Origin: Poseidonocella sedimentorum
GTDB lineage: Bacteria > Pseudomonadota > Alphaproteobacteria > Rhodobacterales > Rhodobacteraceae
NCBI RefSeq assembly: GCF_900116005.1
Contig: NZ_FOYI01000010.1
Coordinates: 62,001-126,000 of the forward strand
DNA: 64,000 nucleotides
Reading direction: 5' to 3'
Shown here in pieces: positions 8,254 through 15,839 of the stretch. A model generated the notes under the pieces. The model did not search any database. It was not told the DNA's origin and saw only the letters and a list, made by a program, of their open reading frames with translations. Position 1 is the stretch's first letter, and each line of letters starts with the position of its first letter. Position numbers and translations under genes: made by a program.

Positions 8254-9097
8254 TCCCCTGAGCCCCACCAAGGCCCGTGCCACCCTGCGCGCCATCCTCG
8301 CGGGCGAGAGTTGCGCCCGCCCCGCCTCCGTGTTCGATGCGCTGAGCATGCGCGCCGCGGGCGCACTCGGGTTTCCACTGGCGATGCTGGGCGGGTCGGT
8401 CGCGGCGCTGGCGGTGCTCGGCGCGCCGGATCACCAGCTTCTGAGCCTCGACGAATTCGCCGGGCTCTGCCGCCGCATCACGCGGGGCGGCCCCCTGCCC
8501 CTCCTCGTCGATGCCGACCACGGTTTCGGCAATGCGCTCAACGCGCGCCGCTGCGTGGAGGAGCTGGAGGTTGCCGGCGTTGCCGGGATGACGCTGGAGG
8601 ACACCGACCTGCCCGCGCCCTTTGGCGCAACGGGCCCGCGCCTCATCCCGCTGGCGGAGGCCGAGGCCAAGCTCCGCGCCGCGCTCGACGCCCGGTCCGA
8701 CCCGGGATTCGTCATCGTGGCGCGCACCAACGCGAGGCTGCAATCGACCGAGGCGCTGATCGCCCGCGCGAGGGCCTTCGGCGCGGCAGGGGCCGATGCG
8801 CTCTTCATCTCCGCCTCCCCCGATCCCGAGACCCTCGCGCAGGCGGGTGAGGCTGCCGGCTTGCCGCTGATCATCCCCCAGCCACGCTGGCTCACGCCCC
8901 AGACCGACCTTGCCGCCCTCGGCGCGCGCATCTGCCTCACCCCGCACAGCACATTGCCCGCCGCGCTCGATGCCGCGTGGGACAGCCTCGCCGCGAGCCC
9001 GGGCGCGCAAAACCGGGACAAACCGGAGGCGATGATCGAAACGCTCTCTGACAGGGAGGAATGGGCCCGCCGCATGGCGCGGTTTCTCGAACGCTAG
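8246..9097 (+). CDS. Oxaloacetate decarboxylase-like enzyme, PEP mutase/isocitrate lyase superfamily
   Basis: Codes for 283 residues from a GTG at 8246 that overlaps the end of tcuB. The DADHGFGNALNARRCVEELE segment (about residue 88) and GMTLEDTDLPAPFG (about residue 115) match the metal-binding and core motifs of the superfamily, and are closest to the Pseudomonas PA4872-type oxaloacetate decarboxylases. The catalytic KKCGH-type cysteine loop of isocitrate and methylisocitrate lyases is absent, so lyase activity is unlikely. In this operon it could convert a C4 acid formed downstream of aconitate to pyruvate. It is the last gene of the tcu operon and converges on the kpsT gene with a 7-bp gap. 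Confidence 0.75.
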   Translation: MADPLSPTKARATLRAILAGESCARPASVFDALSMRAAGALGFPLAMLGGSVAALAVLGAPDHQLLSLDEFAGLCRRITRGGPLPLLVDADHGFGNALNARRCVEELEVAGVAGMTLEDTDLPAPFGATGPRLIPLAEAEAKLRAALDARSDPGFVIVARTNARLQSTEALIARARAFGAAGADALFISASPDPETLAQAGEAAGLPLIIPQPRWLTPQTDLAALGARICLTPHSTLPAALDAAWDSLAASPGAQNRDKPEAMIETLSDREEWARRMARFLER

Positions 9098-9104
9098 CCG
9101 CCGC

Positions 9105-9773
9105 TCAGCCCTTGCCCTTGTCTTCCATGTTCGAGACATGCAGCGCGATCGCGTCCTCGACATTGTCGAAATACTCAAGCTGCCCGTCTTCGATCACGCA
9201 GCCGGCCTGACAGAGCCGACGAACCTCCTTGAGCGAATGGGTCACCACCACCGCGCTTGAATGGCGCATCCGGTCCATGAAGACTTCGGCGCTCTTGCGG
9301 CGAAACGCGGAATCGCCGACCGAGGTCACCTCATCCACGAGGTAGGTGTCGAAATGGATGCCCATCGACACGCCAAAGGCCAGGCGCGATTTCATCCCCG
9401 AGGAATAGCTCCGCACCGGCATGTGCAGGTGCTTGCCGAGACCGGCGAACCCGGTGACAAAGCGCAGCAGCTCTTCGGTATCGACCCCATAGATGCGCGC
9501 CACGAAACGCGTGTTCTGGGCGCCGGTGAGATCCCTGTGAAACGACCCCCCGAACCCCACCGGGTAGGAGATCGTCCCTTCGCTCACGACCTCGCCGCTG
9601 TCGGGCGACATGTTGCCGGAGATGATCTGCAGGAGCGTGGTCTTGCCCGCCCCGTTGCGCCCCATCAGGGCCACCGCCTTGCCGGCCGGAACCACCAGGT
9701 TCACATCCCGCAGGATGTATTTGCGCCCGCTCGGTGTCCAGAAACTCTTGGTCAGATTGCGCAGCGCGATCAT
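9105..9773 (-). CDS. kpsT: Capsular polysaccharide ABC exporter ATPase (KpsT/CtrD type)
   Basis: Codes for 222 residues, the usual size. The Walker A GRNGAGKTT is near residue 38. The signature YSSGMKSRLAFG is the SSGM variant typical of polysaccharide exporters. Walker B is YLVDEVTSVGD and the H-loop is VVTHSL. It hydrolyses ATP to drive capsule export through KpsM. It lies 3 bp downstream of kpsE on the same strand, while kpsM is divergent. This split order is slightly unusual, since kpsM and kpsT are normally adjacent. Confidence 0.92.
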   Translation of the reverse strand: MIALRNLTKSFWTPSGRKYILRDVNLVVPAGKAVALMGRNGAGKTTLLQIISGNMSPDSGEVVSEGTISYPVGFGGSFHRDLTGAQNTRFVARIYGVDTEELLRFVTGFAGLGKHLHMPVRSYSSGMKSRLAFGVSMGIHFDTYLVDEVTSVGDSAFRRKSAEVFMDRMRHSSAVVVTHSLKEVRRLCQAGCVIEDGQLEYFDNVEDAIALHVSNMEDKGKG

Positions 9774-9776
9774 GGC

Positions 9777-11147
9777 TCAGCGACGATCACGCAAGGAATA
9801 ATAGATCAGGCACAGGATCGCCCAGCCCGCCACGAGGAACAAACACGCGAGGCCGAAGATCATCGTCCGCCGCGGGAATTCGGGCGTCTGGGCGAGGGTC
9901 GGCTGCACGAAGGCGGCGAGATAGCGCGACTGGCGCTGCGCGCTGGCGCGGGAGGTCTCGAAGTTGGTCAGCGCGCCGGTGTAGCGGGTCTCGGCAAACT
10001 CGCGCTCGACCGTCAGCGCCTCGAACTCGGCCACCACCGTCGCATAGTCGCGCGTGGCGACCGTCGCGTCCACGCCCCCGGCGGTGCCGGTGCCGAACTT
10101 CTCGCGTTCCTCGGCGATGCGGCGGCGGATGACATCGATCCTGAGCCGCGCCTGCGACAGCCTCGGATCGCCGTCGCGGGCCGAGTTGCTCAGCAAATCG
10201 AAGTTGATCAGCTCCTCGCCGAGCTGCTGCTGGAGACTGGCGAGAAGCCCCATCTGAAGCTGGATATCCGCCTGGACATCGACGATCTGGTTGCGCGAGC
10301 GGAAGGTGGTGATCGCCTGCCGCGCGGCCTTGAGCTCGATCTCGGCCTGCGCCAGCTCCTCGCGCGCATAGCGCATCGCGTCCTCGCGGGCGATGGCGGA
10401 CAAATCGTTGATCATGCGCGAACTTTCGCGAAAGATCAGCTCCGCGATCAGCTTGGCGTCCTCGGGGGTGAAGGCGAGCGTCTTGACCTCGATCAGCCCC
10501 GTGCCGGAGGTGTAGGAGACCCGGACCATCCGTTGCCAGAACGCCAGAAGCTGCTCGACGCTGGCCTCCGGCGCCAGGCTGAAGATCGGGTCGGTCTCGT
10601 GATGCCGCGAGTAGACCCGGCGCAGATCCAGCTCGGCATCGACGATCTCAAGCAACTCCCGCGACAGGATGAACTTGTAGAGAATATCGCTGTCGGACGA
10701 CGCGGCAGTGGACAGGTTGGAGAACCCGCCGAGGATATCGACCGCCGATGGCGTCTCCTCCCGCCGCACCGTGAAGCCGATGTCGGAGGCGAACTGATCC
10801 GCCGTGCGCTCGGACAAGTACCAATAGGTCGCGTAGGTCGGGCAGAGCACCAGAAGGACAAAGCTCACGAGCAGTCCCCAGTGCCGGCGGCGCGCGCGGA
10901 CGGGCGCGACGGTGGGCTGGACCCGGGGCGCCATCCCACCGGCTTCAGAGACTCTTTCGGCGGCCTGTTCGGCGGCGCGCCGGGCCTTGGCTTCGGCCTT
11001 GGCGGCCCGGGCGGCAACGCGCTTGGCCTTGGCCGCTTCGGCGTCATCGGACGGTGCAGCGACAGGCCCCTTGCCGCCATCTGCGGGATCTTGCCGCGAG
11101 GCGGCTCCGCCAGTCTCTTCAGGGGACCTGGGGCGATCTTCTGCCAA
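9777..11147 (-). CDS. kpsE: Capsule export inner-membrane protein (KpsE/CtrB/BexC type)
   Basis: Codes for 456 residues. A proline- and alanine/lysine-rich cytoplasmic N-terminus of about 95 residues precedes a transmembrane helix (WGLLVSFVLLVLCPTYATYW), then a long periplasmic coiled-coil (roughly residues 240-400), and a C-terminal membrane helix (FGLACLFLVAGWAILCLIYY). This is the polysaccharide co-polymerase-like arrangement of KpsE/CtrB, which bridges inner membrane and outer-membrane porin. The N-terminal extension, rich in AKAKR/AEAKARR, is longer than in E. coli KpsE. Transcribed with kpsT; divergent from kpsM over a 70-bp gap holding a palindrome. Confidence 0.9.
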   Translation of the reverse strand: MAEDRPRSPEETGGAASRQDPADGGKGPVAAPSDDAEAAKAKRVAARAAKAEAKARRAAEQAAERVSEAGGMAPRVQPTVAPVRARRRHWGLLVSFVLLVLCPTYATYWYLSERTADQFASDIGFTVRREETPSAVDILGGFSNLSTAASSDSDILYKFILSRELLEIVDAELDLRRVYSRHHETDPIFSLAPEASVEQLLAFWQRMVRVSYTSGTGLIEVKTLAFTPEDAKLIAELIFRESSRMINDLSAIAREDAMRYAREELAQAEIELKAARQAITTFRSRNQIVDVQADIQLQMGLLASLQQQLGEELINFDLLSNSARDGDPRLSQARLRIDVIRRRIAEEREKFGTGTAGGVDATVATRDYATVVAEFEALTVEREFAETRYTGALTNFETSRASAQRQSRYLAAFVQPTLAQTPEFPRRTMIFGLACLFLVAGWAILCLIYYSLRDRR

Positions 11148-11180
11148 GAGTGTGTTCCAAACGCGCTGGTTTTCGTGCTT

Positions 11181-11195
11181 TATGTCATGGACATA
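11181..11195. promoter_or_regulatory. Inverted repeat in the kpsE/kpsM divergent promoter gap
   Basis: TATGTC-ATG-GACATA is a perfect 6-bp inverted repeat with a 3-bp centre, in the only short non-coding gap of the exporter genes. It could be an operator serving both directions. The bound regulator is unknown. Confidence 0.35.
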
Positions 11196-11217
11196 GCATA
11201 GGTCTCAGCCCTCCGAA

Positions 11218-12039
11218 ATGGTACAGTCCATCCCGCCCTCGCCCGCGCTGCGGCCCGCCACCGGCCGCCGGACCCTGCGGTTTCGCTCGATGCGGACGAT
11301 CTTCGCGCTGATCCTGCGGGAAATGACCACATCCTACGGCCGGACGCCGGGGGGGTATCTCTGGGCGGTGCTGGAGCCGATTGCGGTGATCGCGATCCTC
11401 TCGGTCGCATTCTCACTGCTGCTGCGCGCCCCGTCCTTGGGCACGAGCTTCATCCTGTTCTATGCCTCCGCCGTCCTGCCGCTTCGGTTTTTCCTGATCA
11501 TTCAAAGCTCGATCGCCGGCGCGATCAATTTCAACCGCGGTCTGATGGCCTATCCCCGGGTGACGGTGTTCGACTCCGTCTTCGCGCGCGGGATCCTGGC
11601 CTTGCTCACGCAGATCATGGTCAACGCGATCGTGCTGTGGGGCATCTTCCAGTTCGAGGATATCCGAGAAATCATCGACCCCGGTCCGATCCTTCTGGCC
11701 TATGCCTGCAGCCTCTGGCTCGCCTTCGGCGTGGGCATGTTACACGCCTACCTGACCTATGCCTTTCAGCTCTACGCGCGGGTCTGGAACGTATCGAGCC
11801 GGCCGCTGCTGCTGCTCTCGGGGGTGTTCTATACTTTCGAAGACCTGCCGCAAATCGCCAGAGACATCTTCTGGTACAACCCGATGATCCATATCACGGG
11901 CCTGTCGCGGTCCGGATATTTCGCCTCGTACCATCCCGAGTACATATCGCTGAGCTATGTCTTCGTCTTCGGGCTCATTCCGATGTTCTTCGGGGCCCTG
12001 ATCCTGCGCCGGTTCGGCAAGGATGCGATCTATCTCTGA
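11218..12039 (+). CDS. kpsM: Capsular polysaccharide ABC exporter permease (KpsM/CtrC type)
   Basis: Codes for 273 residues with six membrane helices of the ABC-2 fold. Landmarks are ILREMTTSYGRTPGGYLWAV near residue 32 and PLLLLSGVFYTFEDLP near residue 200, followed by FWYNPMIHITGLSRSGYF, the conserved C-terminal motif of KpsM-type permeases. It pairs with KpsT and KpsE, encoded on the other strand just upstream. No good ribosome site precedes the ATG at 11218; the family length argues for this start or one near codon 20. It ends about 10 bp before a strong hairpin shared with the convergent neuB. Confidence 0.92.
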   Translation: MVQSIPPSPALRPATGRRTLRFRSMRTIFALILREMTTSYGRTPGGYLWAVLEPIAVIAILSVAFSLLLRAPSLGTSFILFYASAVLPLRFFLIIQSSIAGAINFNRGLMAYPRVTVFDSVFARGILALLTQIMVNAIVLWGIFQFEDIREIIDPGPILLAYACSLWLAFGVGMLHAYLTYAFQLYARVWNVSSRPLLLLSGVFYTFEDLPQIARDIFWYNPMIHITGLSRSGYFASYHPEYISLSYVFVFGLIPMFFGALILRRFGKDAIYL

Positions 12040-12051
12040 GGGGCCGTCCGG

Positions 12052-12075
12052 CCTCGGCGCGCGCGGGCGCCGAGG
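12052..12075. terminator. Bidirectional terminator-like hairpin between kpsM and neuB
   Basis: Perfect 9-bp arms CCTCGGCGC (12052-12060) and GCGCCGAGG (12067-12075) with a 6-nt loop, placed between the stop codons of two convergent genes. There is no T-run on either side, so rho-independent activity is uncertain. Confidence 0.55.
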
Positions 12076-12093
12076 TCGCGGGATCGGCGGCGC

Positions 12094-13026
12094 TTAGCTG
12101 GCGATCTGGGCGCCGTGGCGGGACTCGACCCATTTGAGCTTGTCGCGCTGGACCTGCTCGACCGGGAGAATGTCCTGCCCCTTGTGCGCCAGCGCGGCGT
12201 CCACATGCCGCAGATCGCGGCACAGGCGGCGCAGCCCGTCCGGCTCAAGCGAGGCGGCGTGATCCGTGCCCTTCCAGGTCCGGTCCAGGGTGAAGTGGCG
12301 CTCGATATGGGTGAAGCGGCCCTTGCCATCGGCCTCCATCGCGCGGCCCACGGCCATCGCGGCGACATCGGCGGCGATCCCCAGATGGTGGCCCGAAAAG
12401 CCGATACCCTTCACCGTGGCGCCGAACTTTTCCATCAGGGTGCGGATTTCGAACAGGCAGATATCCTCGAAGGCGACCGGGTAGCCCGAGGTGCAGGAAT
12501 AGACCACGAGGTCTTTCGCCCGCCCGCGCTCGGCATAGAAATTGACCAGATCGACGATCTCCTGCCCGGTGGACATGCCGGTCGAGACGTGGATCTCACC
12601 GCCATAATTCTCGCACAGGTAGCCCTGCAGGTCGTAGTGCTGGTTGGTGGCCGACGGGATCTTGAGCAGCGGCGGGTTCAACGAAGCCATTTCCCGGGCC
12701 GAGGTCAGATCCCAGACCGACGTGGAATAGGCGATGCCGTTTTCCTCGCAGCAGGCGATCAGGTCCTTGTGCTGGTCCACGTCGAATTCGAGAAACTCGC
12801 GGTGCGCGCCATAGGTGTCGCCATATGAATTGGCCGGGACCGGGTGGGGCGTGTTGTATTCTTCCGGCGTCAGAAGCTCCTTGTTGTGGCGCTTCTGGAA
12901 CTTCGCGACATCGGCCTTGCAGACATGCGCGGCAACACGGATGAGCTCTTTCGCGATCTCCATGTCACCTTTGTGGTTGCACCCTATTTCTGCGATGACT
13001 TGCACGGGGGTGGACTTCGTAATCAT
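12094..13026 (-). CDS. neuB: NeuB-family nonulosonic acid synthase without SAF domain
   Basis: Codes for 310 residues from the ATG at 13026, with AGAGG 9 nt upstream. The TIM-barrel motifs of sialic acid synthases are present: IAEIGCNHKGDMEIAKELI at residue 12, AKFQKR, the SYGDTYGAHREFLEF loop, STGMSTGQEI, and GFSGHHLG. It condenses phosphoenolpyruvate with a mannosamine-type sugar. Typical NeuB is about 345 residues with a C-terminal antifreeze-like (SAF) domain that helps bind the sugar. Here the chain ends shortly after the barrel, so SAF is missing. Neighbouring NeuA-HAD and AGE epimerase genes supply the rest of a CMP-nonulosonate pathway. Confidence 0.88.
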   Translation of the reverse strand: MITKSTPVQVIAEIGCNHKGDMEIAKELIRVAAHVCKADVAKFQKRHNKELLTPEEYNTPHPVPANSYGDTYGAHREFLEFDVDQHKDLIACCEENGIAYSTSVWDLTSAREMASLNPPLLKIPSATNQHYDLQGYLCENYGGEIHVSTGMSTGQEIVDLVNFYAERGRAKDLVVYSCTSGYPVAFEDICLFEIRTLMEKFGATVKGIGFSGHHLGIAADVAAMAVGRAMEADGKGRFTHIERHFTLDRTWKGTDHAASLEPDGLRRLCRDLRHVDAALAHKGQDILPVEQVQRDKLKWVESRHGAQIAS

Positions 13027-13115
13027 CAAATGAACCTCTTAAGAGATAATCGGCAGGTGGCCCGGTGACCGCGTTCCATGCCGTCCTAGACCGTAGATCA
13101 GGGGGAAGTCAAACC

Positions 13116-13892
13116 GTGACAAAGGCCGCTCCGTTCTCCGCGGAAGATCGCCAAGGGGAAAGCGCGCTGGTTTCCGTGATCATGCCGGCGTGGTGCGCGG
13201 CGCCGTGGCTGGAAAGAGCGGTGCTTTCGGTGCGCAATCAAACGCGTACCGACTGGGAGCTGTTCATCGTCGATGACGCCTCGACCGATGACACCGCCGC
13301 AATCGCCACCCGGCTGGCGCGCGACGACCCGCGCATCCGCCTGCTGGCGCAGCCCCGGCGCAGTGGCGCCGCGCAGGCCCGCAACCGCGCGATCTCGCAG
13401 GCTGCCGGACGGTACATCGCCTTTCTCGACGCCGATGACTGCTGGCTGCCCGAGAAGCTGGAGACGCAGATCGCGTTCATGGAACGGGTCGGCGCGGGGC
13501 TGAGCTATACCGGGTTCTGGCGCGCGCGCGGCGAAAAGCGGCGCGAGGTGGCCGTGCCGGAGAGCGTGGATCATGCGGCGCTGCTGCGCGGGAACATCAT
13601 CGGCTGCCTCACCGCGGTCTATGACCGCGAGCGCCTTGGCACGCGGCTGATGCCGGATCTGCCCTTGCGGCAGGACTATGCGCTCTGGCTGGAGATTCTG
13701 CGCGAATTGCCCCGCGCGCATGGCCTGACCACACCGCTCGCCGTCCATCACGCAACGCCCGGATCGCTGTCGTCGCGCCGGCTCAGAGCGGCGGCGGCAA
13801 CATGGCAGGTTTACCGCCGTGAGGGGCTGGGGCGCGGCGCGGCGAGCCTGTGTCTCGGGCGCCACCTGCTGCGGCGACTGGCCCGGGGCTGA
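13116..13892 (+). CDS. Family 2 glycosyltransferase
   Basis: Codes for 258 residues from the GTG at 13116, chosen because GGGGGAAG lies about 8 nt upstream; a GTG at 13065 would add 17 residues. It is a GT-A fold enzyme: VSVIMPAWCAAPWLERAVLS at the start, the nucleotide-sugar site FIVDDASTDDT, and the metal-binding AFLDADDCW motif. C-terminal segments (LRQDYALWLEILRE) match GT2 chain-extending transferases. Cytoplasmic or membrane-associated. It is divergent from neuB and ends directly at the stop of the epimerase gene. Sugar donor and acceptor cannot be told. Confidence 0.9.
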   Translation: MTKAAPFSAEDRQGESALVSVIMPAWCAAPWLERAVLSVRNQTRTDWELFIVDDASTDDTAAIATRLARDDPRIRLLAQPRRSGAAQARNRAISQAAGRYIAFLDADDCWLPEKLETQIAFMERVGAGLSYTGFWRARGEKRREVAVPESVDHAALLRGNIIGCLTAVYDRERLGTRLMPDLPLRQDYALWLEILRELPRAHGLTTPLAVHHATPGSLSSRRLRAAAATWQVYRREGLGRGAASLCLGRHLLRRLARG

Positions 13893-15002
13893 TCAGCCGG
13901 ATCGCTCGGCGATGTAGTGCTGAAACGCCATGAAAAGATGGTAGAATGTCGACGCTGGCATCCGATCCGACAGCAGCGCCCGGTCGCTGACGCGCCGGCT
14001 ATCGTACCAGCCGCCCGGCACCTCCACGTCGACATAATCGGCCCAAAGCGCGGCGAGAATGGCCTCCGGCAGCTCCGCGTCTTCCGCCGCCAGCGCGCCC
14101 CGCGCCCGCAAGCTCACCGCCGCCTTGAGAAACTCGGTCTGCGGCCAGCAGCGGCGGGCCTCCGAAAGCGGCATCGCGGTGTCGGGCAGCGCCGTGCCCG
14201 CCGCATCCGCACTGCCCCGCGCGGCCTCGAAGACCTTGCGCAGATCGACCCCGCAGGATGTGCCCGACACCTTCTCCCACTGATCCAGAAGATAGACCCA
14301 TTCAACCATATGCCCCGGCTCGACGGCCTGTTCGGTCAGATCCACCGGGCGCCAGTCGAGGTCGAAATATTCGAACACCCGCCCGTCTGGTTGCAGGAAG
14401 ACATCTCTGAAAAGGCCAAGCGATTTATCGGCCATCGCGGCGAATCGCGCCTCCCCGGTCGCGCGCCAAAGCGCCGTTGTCGCCTCGAACATGTGCATGT
14501 GCGGATTCTGGCGGCGCCGGGCGCCTGCGGGCGCGGCGGCCTGCGCTGCGTCTTCGTACCAGCCGCGCGGCGCGTCGAGCCGGGCCAGCTCCGCCTCGAG
14601 TCGCGCCAGATCGGCAGAAATCTCCGCTCCCGCCTCGATGAGCGCCGAGGCCGCGAGCAGCGTGAAGGCCATGTCGTAAAGATCATGCGGCGCCGAAAGG
14701 ACCGACAGATCCGGGTGCGTCGTGGCCACCAGATTGCCGGTCTCGGGGTCAAACCCGTGATCCACCGAAAACCGGAAAAGCTGGAGCGCGAGCGCGCGGT
14801 GGGCGGGCAGATCCGACTGGGCGAAGCAATAGGCCTGCCGCGTCTGAACACGCATACGGCGGGCCATGTCGACACAAGGCGCGCCGGCGTGATCAAGCGC
14901 GGTCCAACAGGTCCCGGTCGCTGCGTCGATGCCCACCCCGGTCCAGAGCGGCAGCGCCTTGCCGGTGATCCAGGTCGACAGATGGTCGGGGCTGAGGGGC
15001 AT
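13893..15002 (-). CDS. AGE-family sugar 2-epimerase/isomerase
   Basis: Codes for 369 residues, the length of N-acylglucosamine 2-epimerases and mannose isomerases, an all-helical (alpha6/alpha6) barrel. Histidine-rich active-site stretches are visible: ARRMRVQTRQAYCFAQ (residue 48 on), NPHMHMFEATTALW, AVEPGHMVEWVYLLDQW, and the C-terminal PASTFYHLFMAFQHY. In this locus it most probably makes the mannosamine or mannose substrate for NeuB. The family also includes cellobiose epimerases and aldose-ketose isomerases, so the specific sugar is inferred. It lies downstream of the GT29 gene on the same strand with a 27-bp gap. Confidence 0.88.
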   Translation of the reverse strand: MPLSPDHLSTWITGKALPLWTGVGIDAATGTCWTALDHAGAPCVDMARRMRVQTRQAYCFAQSDLPAHRALALQLFRFSVDHGFDPETGNLVATTHPDLSVLSAPHDLYDMAFTLLAASALIEAGAEISADLARLEAELARLDAPRGWYEDAAQAAAPAGARRRQNPHMHMFEATTALWRATGEARFAAMADKSLGLFRDVFLQPDGRVFEYFDLDWRPVDLTEQAVEPGHMVEWVYLLDQWEKVSGTSCGVDLRKVFEAARGSADAAGTALPDTAMPLSEARRCWPQTEFLKAAVSLRARGALAAEDAELPEAILAALWADYVDVEVPGGWYDSRRVSDRALLSDRMPASTFYHLFMAFQHYIAERSG

Positions 15003-15029
15003 CGAGTGTCTCCTAAAGGCAAATGTGTT

Positions 15030-15839
15030 TCAGGCGCGGGTCACGCTCCGCAGCCGTCGAAAAAGACGCAACATGGAAATCGGATAGGCGCCGACACGGC
15101 CGACCCAATCGGCGGGGGCCTGACGCAGTTGGCGTTGAAACGCGGGGCCGGAGCGCACCGGAGCGGCGGGAAGATGCGCGCGCAGGACGGAGCTTTCGCA
15201 GGCAACGCCGAGGCTCAGATCATCGCGCGCGGCGAGGGCGGTGAGGATCTCGATGTCCAGCGAAGGATCGTGCAGATGCGGCTCCGGCCCGGGCTGCGAC
15301 AGGCTCGCGGCCATCAGCGCGCGGTAGTTCCGGCCCGGGGCATAGATGTAACGGCGCGCGCCGGAATGGAGGTCAAACCCCGCCATGACGATCCGCCGCG
15401 CCCCCGCGCCATGCGCCGCGATGACCGCCAGCGTGCCGGTGGTCGGCTTGCGGCCATAGCGCGCGCAGATCTGCTCCACCATCCGCTCCACATGGGCATC
15501 GCGATAGGCGAAGGGGCGGAACTGTCGCGCAAACCGGCGCCGGCCCGCCGCGACGACCCGCGGGTTCCGGCCGGTCCAGGCGCCGATGTCGTAGTCGCGC
15601 CCGTGGCGCCAGAGGGTCTCGAACATGAAGGGCGCCACGCGCGGATCGCCCGACATCACCGCAAGATCGACCCGCAGCCCGAGATAGCATTCCGGCTCGA
15701 AGAAGAAATTGTTGGTCCGCACCACCGCGTCGCTGGCCAGAACCCGGCCCGGGGTGAGCCGCGCCAGCGACGGGCCATTCCCCGCCACCACCACCACGCG
15801 ATCGGCGTCAAAGAGGGCAGGGCAGGAACTCCCGGTCAC
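15030..15839 (-). CDS. GT29-like sialyltransferase
   Basis: Codes for 269 residues from a GTG at 15839 that forms a GTGA overlap with the neuA-HAD stop. The N-terminal half has the sialylmotif-L-like segment VVVVAGNGPSLARL and VVRTNNFFFEPE, followed by DLAVMSGDPRVAPFMFETL. The later segment GTLAVIAAHGAGARRIVMAG resembles sialylmotif S. These are features of family GT29, known mainly from animals but also found in marine Alphaproteobacteria. It would transfer a nonulosonate from the CMP donor made by the upstream gene. Translational coupling to that gene strengthens the link. Acceptor unknown. Confidence 0.8.
   Translation of the reverse strand: MTGSSCPALFDADRVVVVAGNGPSLARLTPGRVLASDAVVRTNNFFFEPECYLGLRVDLAVMSGDPRVAPFMFETLWRHGRDYDIGAWTGRNPRVVAAGRRRFARQFRPFAYRDAHVERMVEQICARYGRKPTTGTLAVIAAHGAGARRIVMAGFDLHSGARRYIYAPGRNYRALMAASLSQPGPEPHLHDPSLDIEILTALAARDDLSLGVACESSVLRAHLPAAPVRSGPAFQRQLRQAPADWVGRVGAYPISMLRLFRRLRSVTRA

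Noticed and set aside
8246-9097. Methylisocitrate/isocitrate lyase for the oxaloacetate decarboxylase-like gene
   Set aside because: The catalytic cysteine motif KKCGH is absent, and the DADHGFGNALN and EDTDLP motifs fit the PA4872-like decarboxylases better.
9261-11201. Plus-strand open frame of 646 codons
   Set aside because: Antisense to kpsT and kpsE; no domain and shadow-like composition.
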